Assembly: GCF_001422725.1 (NCBI RefSeq)
Contig: NZ_LMMA01000012.1
Location: forward strand, 366,967-430,966
Reading direction: 5' to 3'
DNA: 64,000 nucleotides
From: Flavobacterium sp. Leaf82
GTDB lineage: Bacteria; Bacteroidota; Bacteroidia; Flavobacteriales; Flavobacteriaceae
Shown: positions 1 to 7,655 of the stretch, in pieces
Numbering within the stretch: position 1 is the stretch's first letter
Layout: each line of letters opens with the position of its first letter
Position numbers and translations under genes: made by a program
The notes under the pieces: model-generated
The model's database searches: none
What the model saw: only the letters and a program-made list of their open reading frames with translations
What the model was told of the DNA's origin: nothing

Positions 1-435
1 TCTCCTAACGGGCAGCAAACCAAATATCATTTTACCATAAACAATTCGCCTTTGCCTAGTAATACTATAAATGATATTGATATCGATGGCACAACCGGCG
101 AAGTTTTTATTGCTACAGATAAAGGAATGATATCTTTTAAAGGAACATCGACCGCTGCTAATGAAAATTTGAATGATGTTTATGTCTATCCAAACCCCGT
201 TAGACCTCAATTTTCAGGAACAGTAAAAGTTGCGGGTTTATTAGATAAAGCGAATATTAAAATTACTGATATCGAAGGTAATCTTGTTTTTGAAACAACC
301 TCAGAAGGTGGTACAATAGAATGGGATACAACAGCTTTTGGCAGGTATAAAGTAGCTTCAGGAGTTTATATGATTTTTATTTCGGCTCAGGACGGCGGCG
401 AAACCAAAGTTAAAAAAGTAATGATTATTCGGTAA
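1..435 (+). CDS. porZ: PorZ-like T9SS protein, C-terminal part (5' cut by window edge)
   Basis: The frame is open from base 1, so only about the last 144 residues are seen. The first part reads like the last blade of a two-component-regulator type beta-propeller (IDIDGTTGEVFIATDKG). It is followed by a type A T9SS C-terminal sorting domain that starts at YPNPV and ends in VKKVMIIR, with the usual GVYMIFI strand. PorZ of the type IX secretion system has this propeller-plus-CTD architecture and acts at the cell surface in delivery of A-LPS to cargo; that is family knowledge. The first ATG-like codon in the frame (position 52, TTG) is internal, not a real start. The name PorZ is an inference from the propeller end and the CTD; another T9SS propeller protein is possible. 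Confidence 0.72.
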   Translation, partial: SPNGQQTKYHFTINNSPLPSNTINDIDIDGTTGEVFIATDKGMISFKGTSTAANENLNDVYVYPNPVRPQFSGTVKVAGLLDKANIKITDIEGNLVFETTSEGGTIEWDTTAFGRYKVASGVYMIFISAQDGGETKVKKVMIIR

Positions 436-448
436 GATTAACTCAGGT

Positions 449-1483
449 ATGAATAATAAAAATTGTTTCGACTTTTTACGGTTTTTCTTTGCTGCAAATA
501 TTCTATTGTCGCATCTGTGTGAACTTTCTCAAAATAGTAATCTGGCATTTTTATCTTATTTTTCTAATGCAATTATTGGTGTAAAAGGGTTCTTTGTTAT
601 AAGTGGGTTTTTAGTAGCAAAGAGTTATGTGAATACGCCTTCTTTAAAAGAATATTTTATAAAAAGAGCCAAGAGAATTTTGCCTGCTTATATCGTTGTG
701 ATTTTGTTTTCTACTGTAATATTTGCTTTTTTTAGCAGTTATAATTTTTCAGAATATTTTACAGATAGTAGTGCTTACAAATACCTGGGATGGAATTTGA
801 TCTTTTTGAATTTCATGCATCCTTGTCTTCCCGGACTTTTTGATAATAATCTCATTTGCTCTGTAAATGGAGCTTTATGGACATTAAAAGTCGAAGAAGG
901 TTTTTATATTATTTTGCCTTTGATTTTTTATGCGATTAAAAAATTTAGTAAAACATTATTTGTACTTGGAACCCTTTATGTTTTGTCATTAATATATTGG
1001 TTTGTGATGAATGATTATCTCAATATGCCTGTGTTAGCGAAACAATTACCGGGCTATTTGTCTTATTTTGTGGTGGGAATCTGCATCTTTTTAAATTTTG
1101 ATTTCATTATGAAAAACAAGACAAGACTTTTTCTGCTTTCAGTTATGATATTTATTGGATATTATTTTTCAAACCTTCCATTAGATTTTCTTTATCCTGC
1201 AGCATTTGGTCTGGTCATTATAATTGCGGCTTATAATATTTCTTTTTTAAATAATTTCGGAAAATATGGCGACTTCACATATGGTCTTTACATTTATCAT
1301 TTTCCAATAATTCAGCTTTTCAGGCAATATGATTTATTCGAAAAGTATAATCCTTTTCTAATGGCATTTGCTGTAATTTTGATTACTTTTTTCTTTGCAG
1401 TACTTTCTTGGTTTTTTGTGGAGAAAAGATTTTTGGACAGGTTTAAAAATAACAATCAAAAGCAAATTCCGACTTTATGTTAG
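449..1483 (+). CDS. Acyltransferase family 3 (OafA-like) membrane protein
   Basis: This 344-residue integral membrane protein begins FDFLRFFFAANILLSHL, the family 3 acyltransferase opening in which a short cytoplasmic start leads into TM1 with a conserved His. It continues with FFVISGFL and KRAKRILPAY, which are diagnostic of the family, and about ten hydrophobic segments. The family O-acetylates or otherwise acylates surface sugars such as O-antigen or peptidoglycan. The gene starts 13 bases after the porZ-like stop and overlaps recO by 7 bases, so it is probably co-transcribed and translationally coupled with both. Its substrate cannot be told from sequence. The neighbouring PorZ-like gene, linked to surface LPS, makes an LPS or exopolysaccharide role plausible. 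Confidence 0.85.
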   Translation: MNNKNCFDFLRFFFAANILLSHLCELSQNSNLAFLSYFSNAIIGVKGFFVISGFLVAKSYVNTPSLKEYFIKRAKRILPAYIVVILFSTVIFAFFSSYNFSEYFTDSSAYKYLGWNLIFLNFMHPCLPGLFDNNLICSVNGALWTLKVEEGFYIILPLIFYAIKKFSKTLFVLGTLYVLSLIYWFVMNDYLNMPVLAKQLPGYLSYFVVGICIFLNFDFIMKNKTRLFLLSVMIFIGYYFSNLPLDFLYPAAFGLVIIIAAYNISFLNNFGKYGDFTYGLYIYHFPIIQLFRQYDLFEKYNPFLMAFAVILITFFFAVLSWFFVEKRFLDRFKNNNQKQIPTLC

Positions 1484-2190
1484 TAAAAACCAAAGCAATC
1501 GTAATCTCGTCGTTAAAATTTCAGGAAAAAAGCTTGATCGTAAAATGTTTTACGCTTTCAAACGGACTGAAAACTTATTTTGTACGTGATGCTTTTTCAA
1601 GTCGAAAAGCGAGTCAGAAAATTGCTTATTTTCAGCCATTGTCAATTCTCGAAATCGAAGCCATACATAAAAATAAAGGTACTTTAGAAAACTTTAAAGA
1701 AATTAAAACCGCAGTTCCTTTTCAAAGTATTCATACTGATATTATAAAGAGCACAATGGTAATGTTTTTGTCTGAAATGCTTCATTATTCAATTCAGGAA
1801 GAAGAAAAAAACGAGTCACTTTTTGTTTTTTTAGAAACAGCATTGACCTGGCTGGATCATCATGACGAAATTTCTAATTTTCATTTGATTTTACTTTTAG
1901 AAATTACAAAGTATTTGGGTTTTTATCCCGATGTATCCGATATTGATTTGCCTTATTTTGAAATGAATGATGGCGTTTTTACGCTTTTTCATGGTTTAAG
2001 CGCACTTACAGAACACGAAACAAATCTATTTAAAAAGCTAATAGATTTGAAATTTGATAATGCTCATAAAGTTTTTAGTGTAACCGAAAGACAGATTCTA
2101 TTGAAAGTTCTAATTGATTATTATAGTTTTCATTTAGATGGATTTAAGAAGCCAAAATCTTTAGATGTTTTAAAAGAAATATTTTCTTAA
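1477..2190 (+). CDS. recO: DNA repair protein RecO
   Basis: The protein is 237 residues, the usual RecO size. It begins MLVKTKAIVISSLKFQEKSLIVK, the N-terminal OB-fold of RecO, in which the phrase 'KTKAIVL...Y-E-S-I' is conserved, and then has the helical C-terminal domain. RecO binds SsbA and RecR and loads RecA on gapped DNA in the RecFOR pathway. The start overlaps the preceding acyltransferase by 7 bases. No zinc-binding cysteines are seen, as is common in this phylum. The 3' end of this gene is echoed by a decayed duplicate about 1.2 kb downstream (see 3357-3424). The gene ends at a strong bidirectional hairpin. Confidence 0.93.
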   Translation: MLVKTKAIVISSLKFQEKSLIVKCFTLSNGLKTYFVRDAFSSRKASQKIAYFQPLSILEIEAIHKNKGTLENFKEIKTAVPFQSIHTDIIKSTMVMFLSEMLHYSIQEEEKNESLFVFLETALTWLDHHDEISNFHLILLLEITKYLGFYPDVSDIDLPYFEMNDGVFTLFHGLSALTEHETNLFKKLIDLKFDNAHKVFSVTERQILLKVLIDYYSFHLDGFKKPKSLDVLKEIFS

Positions 2191-2216
2191 CTCTCAGTCA
2201 GAAAATATAAATAAAG

Positions 2217-2256
2217 AAACGGGGCTTAATTTAGATTCTAAATTAAGCCCCGTTTT
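2217..2256. terminator. Bidirectional intrinsic terminator between recO and a convergent gene
   Basis: A 17-bp stem (AAACGGGGCTTAATTTA and its complement) closes a short loop (gattc). It is flanked by A-run and T-run, so it can end recO transcription on the plus strand and the convergent 265-aa gene on the minus strand. Confidence 0.85.
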
Positions 2257-2276
2257 ATAATATAAGAAATAGTCGA

Positions 2277-3074
2277 TTATTGTTTTACAAATTTAACCGA
2301 TGTGCTAACATCTTCTAATTTTAAAAAATAAACTCCTGTAGCTAAACCTGAAAGTTCAATACTTTCAGAAGAATTTTTACCTCTTTTTACTGATTTACCA
2401 TCTATAGAATAAATTACATAAGACGAGTTTTTGTAGTCGCTGTTTAGTGTAATTGCATCTTTAGATATAGAAACAATTGGGTTGCTTTTTTTAGTAAAAT
2501 CAACTGTAGATAATGAGCTTTTTTTAGCTACTATAACATTGTCAAAGTATACGTGGTGATCAGCTAATTGTTGATCAAGACTTACTGTATAATTTAGTTT
2601 AATACTAGCAGAAGTATTTGGTGCTCTGAATGCTAATAACTTAAAATCGTAAGTTATAGTTTTCCATGTTCCATACACAATTGGAGTTGCAGTATAATTA
2701 GTTGGAAAGAAATAAGCTTCGGCAGAATTGTTTAAACTTAACTCGTATGTAAGATTACTGATGTAATTAGTTGCACTTGTTCCAGGAATGAAATAATCAA
2801 ATTTTAAAGTGTAGGTATCTAAGTCACTTATTGTAAAATCTTGCGAAAACATGGCGGCAGGTAATTGAAAAGGTATGATACCTACTGGTGTAATGTCCAG
2901 ACTTGAAGTTCCGTGATTAAAAGTTGTGGTTTGTTGCAATGAGGTTCCCATTGTAACAGCCCAAGAATTTGGAACATCTGAAGTGAATTGTTCAAAACTA
3001 GCGTTTTGAAGAAGATTTTGACTTTGAGCAACGCCTAAACTGAATAAGGCTAAAATAAGTAATTTTGTTTTCAT
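2277..3074 (-). CDS. Secreted protein with carbohydrate-binding-like domain and T9SS type A sorting tail
   Basis: This 265-residue protein has a clear signal peptide (MKTKLLILALFSLGVAQSQ). A jelly-roll-like region follows at about residues 20-185, opening LLQNASFEQF, a pattern seen in CBM4/9-type domains. The last ~70 residues are a type A T9SS sorting domain with the YVIYSIDGKSVKRG and GLATGVYFLKL strands and a basic end (KFVKQ). It is therefore expected to be exported by the Sec system and then secreted or surface-attached by the T9SS. No catalytic motif is visible; sugar binding is an inference from fold. It is a solitary gene, convergent with recO, and sits inside the stretch that separates recO from a decayed copy of its own 3' end, so it may have been inserted there. 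Confidence 0.8.
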   Translation of the reverse strand: MKTKLLILALFSLGVAQSQNLLQNASFEQFTSDVPNSWAVTMGTSLQQTTTFNHGTSSLDITPVGIIPFQLPAAMFSQDFTISDLDTYTLKFDYFIPGTSATNYISNLTYELSLNNSAEAYFFPTNYTATPIVYGTWKTITYDFKLLAFRAPNTSASIKLNYTVSLDQQLADHHVYFDNVIVAKKSSLSTVDFTKKSNPIVSISKDAITLNSDYKNSSYVIYSIDGKSVKRGKNSSESIELSGLATGVYFLKLEDVSTSVKFVKQ

Positions 3075-3356
3075 ATGATTTTTTTAAAAATTTGGATAAA
3101 ACTACAATATTTAACAGTACAAATAATGTGAAAATTGATTTTGTATTAATTTTTAGCAAGATTTTAGAAAATGTTTGTGTTGATTATGTTTATTCTTAAA
3201 AACGATGTTGTCTTTTAACGATTAATGAATTAAATGAAATTAGAAATAAATTTGAATGACTTTTTGTAAAATAGATTAATTGTCAATTTGTTAAAAAATC
3301 ATAGATAATTTTTAAATCTAATACTACACTAAAAGTCATCTTCATGATTAAAAAGT

Positions 3357-3424
3357 AAGATTTTATTTAGGTTTTAATTGCTTATTATAGTTTTCATTTA
3401 GAGGTGTTTAAGAAGATCAAGTAG
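3357..3424 (+). pseudogene. Decayed copy of the recO 3' end
   Basis: The segment 3375-3414 matches recO 2111-2150 at about nine of ten positions, including the 20-base block TTATTATAGTTTTCATTTAG apart from one change near its start. A weaker match (AGATT-TATT) extends upstream to about 3357. The reading frame is not kept: a stop and frame changes follow. It is therefore a vestige, not a gene. It lies in the ~510-base spacer 3075-3584, which otherwise holds only AT-rich DNA and a promoter-like box. Confidence 0.7.
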
Positions 3425-3471
3425 TTGAAATTTCCTAAGGAATTTTTTTATTAAACTGAATGCTATTTTTA

Positions 3472-3479
3472 TATATTTG
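3472..3479 (+). promoter_or_regulatory. Putative -7 element (TATATTTG) for the PQQ-like propeller gene
   Basis: TATATTTG fits the Bacteroidota -7 consensus TAnnTTTG exactly. A matching TTG at -33 is not obvious, and the start codon is about 105 bases downstream, giving a long leader. The call is tentative. Confidence 0.4.
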
Positions 3480-3584
3480 CGCAGTGAATTTTTATTAAAA
3501 TTTTGGTAATTCTTATTTTAATAAGTTAATTCAACAACATGATCCCCAGCTTAATTATTAATTTTTTTAAAGAAAAAAACGACT

Positions 3585-5477
3585 ATGAAGAAAATTACTT
3601 TTTCGATTATTTTACTTTTCTTAGTTGCCTTTTCGGTAACTGCTCAAAGAAAATATGACGAAATAATCACAACAGAGAACAGTGTTCAGGATATTGTTCA
3701 AAACGAAATAACAGGAATTGTTGTTTTTAAAGAAGGTGGAACTGTAAAAGGTTTAGATCCGGAAACAAAAAAAGTTGTATGGACACTGACTAAAGAAGAT
3801 TTTGGTACAATTACTTCAAAAGACATATTAACAGATCCTGATTTTGGAAATATGTTTAAAGACAAAAGAGATTTAACTACAGTTTCAGGAAGTCCTTATG
3901 TTGAAGCTTACATCAATTCAAAGTATTTAATTATCAATACTGATACAGGAAAAGTAGTTTACAATTCATCTAAAGAATCTTTCTTTGTATTTCAATCAGA
4001 TTTTATTCCGGAAACAAATGAATATCTTCTTACTTTGAAAAAAGACGGAGATATGGCAATCGCTTTATTAGATATGGCAACAGGAGAACTTAAATGGACT
4101 ACAACTGTTGACAAAGCAAAAGCAATGATTAGTTTTTCTTTAAAATTATCTGCTAATACCAATAAAGCAAAGATTAACGGAAACACAGTTTATTATTTAC
4201 TATACGGTAATTTATATTCATTTGATAAAGAGTCTGGAAAATTAAACTGGAAAGCAGCAGAAGAATATACAAAATTCTATGAAACACAAAACGATAAAAA
4301 TATTGTTGTAGTTAATGCTGCAGGTTTGTTTTCTAACAAACAATATTTAAATGTTTTAAGTACAGATGACGGAAAAAGTATCTGGAAAGAATCTATCAAA
4401 ACAAAACAAGTTGTTTATTTAGAAGATTGGGGAACTAAATTATTAGTGGCTCACAATAGTGGATTCAACTTTTTTGATTTAAAAACAGGAGAAAAAATCT
4501 GGAAAAAAGATGCACGCGGAGACGGTTTGAAAAGAGTAATTCCTATCGATCAGGATTTCTTATACGTTGCAGAAAATGAAATGATGCTGATTAATAAAGA
4601 CGGAGAAAAACTTTGGAAAAAATTCATCGAAATTTCTGATGACAAAGAAGACCCAATTTATTATTTAGGAAAAGTAGGTGAAAAAGTAATGTATCTTACT
4701 GGTACTTACGGAAACATGGTTGATTATAAAACCGGAGTTAAACTTTGGAAACGTAACATCAATTTTGATAAAAATCGTCCGGTTTTACCAACATACGACG
4801 AAGCAACAAATTCTTATTTAGTTTACAATGACGAAAAATTATACAAATTTGACCCAAGCATCAGCGATAAACCAGAGCCGTTTGCTAAAGTAAACATCAA
4901 AAAAGAAAAAGAATTAAACAGTATCGAATTATTTCCTTGGGGAGTTGTTCTTTCAGGACCAGTTGAGGTAATGGGAGTTAATATGGATGGAACTGTAAAA
5001 TACCACCATATATACACACAACCGGGTGAAGGTACAAGACGTTTACTTAAAAGTGCTGCAATTGCAGGAAGTATTGGTTTAGGAGTTGGTTCTGCAGTAA
5101 GTGCTGTACAAGCTTCTGAGTTGACAATGACATACCGTGATTCTAACGGAAACATGAGATCTACTGTTCTTAAAGAAGAAGATAAATCAAAAATGAAACA
5201 AGCTAATAATATGGCAGCCGGTTCAGCAGCTTTAGGATTAGTAGCAGCTAAATTTGACAAACGTTTCAATGCAATGAAACAAAACAGAGATTACTCTTAT
5301 ATTTTTGCTAAAGCTGATACCGGAGAAAAAATCCTGGTTAAAGTAAGCAAAGCTGACGGTGTTGAGGTTGATAAAATCATTTTCAATAACAACAAACCGC
5401 TTTATGAAATAGATCCTGCGACACAAAACATTTTTTATGTGTCTGATAAATCTATTCAAATCTTCAATAAGAAATAA
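3585..5477 (+). CDS. PQQ-like beta-propeller repeat protein with signal peptide and glycine-rich segment
   Basis: The 630-residue product has a Sec signal peptide (MKKITFSIILLFLVAFSVTAQ). It then has repeated blades of the PQQ/WD40-like type, seen as TGE/SGK-LxW motifs: GELKWTTT, GKLNWKAAE, GKSIWKES, GEKIWKKDA and GEKLWKKF. This repeat family forms an eight-bladed propeller, as in BamB and quinoprotein dehydrogenases, but no dehydrogenase active-site motif was seen, so a structural or binding role is more likely. Around residues 490-560 a small-residue stretch (AAIAGSIGLGVGSAVSAV and AAGSAALGLVAAKF) resembles paired glycine-zipper helices inserted between blades. The gene ends at a terminator that lies just before the next start codon. 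The function is unknown. Confidence 0.75.
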   Translation: MKKITFSIILLFLVAFSVTAQRKYDEIITTENSVQDIVQNEITGIVVFKEGGTVKGLDPETKKVVWTLTKEDFGTITSKDILTDPDFGNMFKDKRDLTTVSGSPYVEAYINSKYLIINTDTGKVVYNSSKESFFVFQSDFIPETNEYLLTLKKDGDMAIALLDMATGELKWTTTVDKAKAMISFSLKLSANTNKAKINGNTVYYLLYGNLYSFDKESGKLNWKAAEEYTKFYETQNDKNIVVVNAAGLFSNKQYLNVLSTDDGKSIWKESIKTKQVVYLEDWGTKLLVAHNSGFNFFDLKTGEKIWKKDARGDGLKRVIPIDQDFLYVAENEMMLINKDGEKLWKKFIEISDDKEDPIYYLGKVGEKVMYLTGTYGNMVDYKTGVKLWKRNINFDKNRPVLPTYDEATNSYLVYNDEKLYKFDPSISDKPEPFAKVNIKKEKELNSIELFPWGVVLSGPVEVMGVNMDGTVKYHHIYTQPGEGTRRLLKSAAIAGSIGLGVGSAVSAVQASELTMTYRDSNGNMRSTVLKEEDKSKMKQANNMAAGSAALGLVAAKFDKRFNAMKQNRDYSYIFAKADTGEKILVKVSKADGVEVDKIIFNNNKPLYEIDPATQNIFYVSDKSIQIFNKK

Positions 5478-5493
5478 TAATAAAAATACAGAA

Positions 5494-5529
5494 AGCCATC
5501 AGGATTTACTTCTGATGGCTTTTTTTTTG
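5494..5529 (+). terminator. Intrinsic terminator abutting the next start codon
   Basis: The stem AGCCATCAG/CTGATGGCT with a 9-base loop is followed by a run of eight further T. The next gene's ATG is at 5533, only a few bases after the T run. Confidence 0.85.
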
Positions 5530-5532
5530 CCT

Positions 5533-7452
5533 ATGAAAAAAACTTTACTCTTAATTGCTTTGCTTGTAATTGGTTCAATTCAGGCACAAGAAAAAATAAG
5601 CTCAAAAAAGAAGAAATTTTATATACCCGTAATTAAATATTCAGAATTTCCTGTTCTTGATAATGCTTTAACGCAAACTACTTTTTATCAAATGGATAAA
5701 GAGTTAATGCAAGAAGAAATTATTTTAAAGAAAAAATATTTTCATATAGATGGTTTTATAAAAGATCCTGCAAATGGAAAACTGAAAATTTACTTAACCG
5801 TTGCGTTGCCCAGGTTCAATGCGACGAAAGTAGATAGTACATTTGATAAAAAAAGAAATAGTTGGGAATTTCAGGTTTATTCTAATTATGATGTAAGAAT
5901 AAAAGTTGATGCTAAGTGTGGAGATAAAATTTTATTTACTCAGGATTTTAATAGTGTTGAATCACACATAGTTGGAGGTACATACGAAAAAGGTAAGGTG
6001 AAACTTGCTGTTGAGCTAAGTAATAAAAGAAGTGCACAAGCTGAAAAAGACGGTGATTATACGGCAGAAGAATTAGGTATAGATCATATCATTTTTAGTT
6101 CTGTCGACAGAATTCAAAATTTTCTAAATTATAAATTAGCTTATTACGTAGACGAATCTAAAATAAAATTTGAATTTGTAACTTCAAAAGGACATTCTGA
6201 ATACAATCAGATGTTGGCATTTGAGAACGAAATTACGGCTCAGATGGAAAAAGTAACCCTTGAAAAAGGTTTAGATGAAAAGCTGCTAACGCCACATTTA
6301 CAATATCTGGAAGGTTTGTTAGTTAAATATCCTCCTTCGCCTGCAAACGAAAATATCCGATTTATTGTAACCAACAATTTAGCAGAGACTTATTTTTTAC
6401 TTGAAAATAAAGAAAAAGCATTACTGTATGCCAATTTGCTGGTCGAGAATGATAAACAGGATTCGAGAGGATCTTCAATCATTAAAAAAGTGAATAATGG
6501 TTATTTTGCTGATAAAAAAATAAGAAGCCATACGCCCCGTTTTGCTGATCTTAAAAAATTAGGTGTTCAAATTGCCGAAGAAAAAGAAGAAAGAAGATTA
6601 GCTTTTTTTGAAAAAATAGCGCAACAGGATGCAGAGTGGGAAGTTGAAAAAGCGACCAGAGAAGCAAGTGTAGAGAAAGCCAGAATGCAAAGATTTAATA
6701 TGCTGGATTCTATACCTTATCAGCTAAATGCTAATTTACTGGCTAAAGTGGTTGATAATTTAGGCGGAAGAGAAGCACTAAAAAAAGTAGAGAAAGCACA
6801 TTTGTTTTCAAAACTTAAAATTGAAGGGAATAATATAACTCAAACGGAAGAAAAATGGGCAACAAACTCGAATTATCTTCTTAGAAAAAAAATGCCCGAA
6901 AGCTATTATGAAATCGTTAATGGAGCAGAAGCCTGGAGTCATGATGATCGCGAAAGCGGCTTAAATGCAAAATGGGCAAAATTAACGGCGTATGATTATG
7001 CTAATTTATCGAAGAACGTTGATTTAATAAATTTCCTCACAGATTTAAGACTTGATTTGTGGAATAATTATGAAGTTTTACAAGATGAAATGTACGAGGG
7101 AAAACTGTGTTATCATCTTAATTATTTTGAAAAAACATTAAGTTCCGGAAACAGAACAATTCCTAAAACAGATTATCACGTTTTTATTGATAAAGAAAAT
7201 TACACTATCGTTTCTACCGAAAAAACAGAATATGATAACGGAAACAAAAGTTTCTTCGAAAAAAAGCTTTTTGGAGATTATCGTCCGGTTACAATATTAA
7301 ATTCCGGAAAAATTCCATATAAAATAAATTATGAAATAGAAGATTTTAACGGTGAAACTATTTATCAGGAGCAACGTGAGAAGATAGAAATAAACCCGGT
7401 TTTTGGAAATAGAATTTTCATGAAAGAAGTCTACTTCGGAGGATTTAAATAG
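5533..7452 (+). CDS. Secreted protein of unknown function with LolA-like C-terminal region
   Basis: The chosen start at 5533 gives a signal peptide (MKKTLLLIALLVIGSIQAQ). The frame is open further upstream, but only through the preceding terminator. The 639-residue product has three recognisable parts. Residues ~20-200 are a beta-rich region, ~230-340 are helical with a TPR-like stretch (NNLAETYFLLENKEKALLYANLL), and the last ~210 residues start with VVDNLGGREALKKVEKAHL, a phrase found at the start of LolA/outer-membrane lipoprotein-sorting-like domains of Bacteroidota. I do not recognise the protein family as a whole. It probably works in the periplasm or outer membrane. Between the two helical regions lies a charged coiled-coil-like stretch (EEKEERRLAFFEK). 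Confidence 0.65.
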   Translation: MKKTLLLIALLVIGSIQAQEKISSKKKKFYIPVIKYSEFPVLDNALTQTTFYQMDKELMQEEIILKKKYFHIDGFIKDPANGKLKIYLTVALPRFNATKVDSTFDKKRNSWEFQVYSNYDVRIKVDAKCGDKILFTQDFNSVESHIVGGTYEKGKVKLAVELSNKRSAQAEKDGDYTAEELGIDHIIFSSVDRIQNFLNYKLAYYVDESKIKFEFVTSKGHSEYNQMLAFENEITAQMEKVTLEKGLDEKLLTPHLQYLEGLLVKYPPSPANENIRFIVTNNLAETYFLLENKEKALLYANLLVENDKQDSRGSSIIKKVNNGYFADKKIRSHTPRFADLKKLGVQIAEEKEERRLAFFEKIAQQDAEWEVEKATREASVEKARMQRFNMLDSIPYQLNANLLAKVVDNLGGREALKKVEKAHLFSKLKIEGNNITQTEEKWATNSNYLLRKKMPESYYEIVNGAEAWSHDDRESGLNAKWAKLTAYDYANLSKNVDLINFLTDLRLDLWNNYEVLQDEMYEGKLCYHLNYFEKTLSSGNRTIPKTDYHVFIDKENYTIVSTEKTEYDNGNKSFFEKKLFGDYRPVTILNSGKIPYKINYEIEDFNGETIYQEQREKIEINPVFGNRIFMKEVYFGGFK

Positions 7453-7597
7453 TCTTTTACTTTAATAAAAAAGAACAATCAGAATTGATTGGTTTTTGGT
7501 TTATTGACTCAATTTTTTGAGTTTAGTACCGGAAACTAATCAATTCTTTTGTTTTTGTATCTATTATCTCAACAAAAGTTTGTGAAATTTAAAGAAA

Positions 7598-7631
7598 TTG
7601 ATGGTCAATAATCCAAAATTCCTTACTTTCG
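7598..7631 (+). promoter_or_regulatory. Putative ileS promoter
   Basis: TTG at 7598-7600 is followed after 23 bases by TACTTTCG (7624-7631), one base off the TAnnTTTG consensus. The ileS ATG is 24 bases downstream. The spacer is at the upper limit of the known range. Confidence 0.5.
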
Positions 7632-7655
7632 CACCTCGATTAAGAAAAGGATAAA

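Noticed and set aside
3585..5477. Quinoprotein dehydrogenase
   Set aside because: Only the propeller repeats are present; no active-site Asp/Ca-binding or Cys-Cys motif was recognised.
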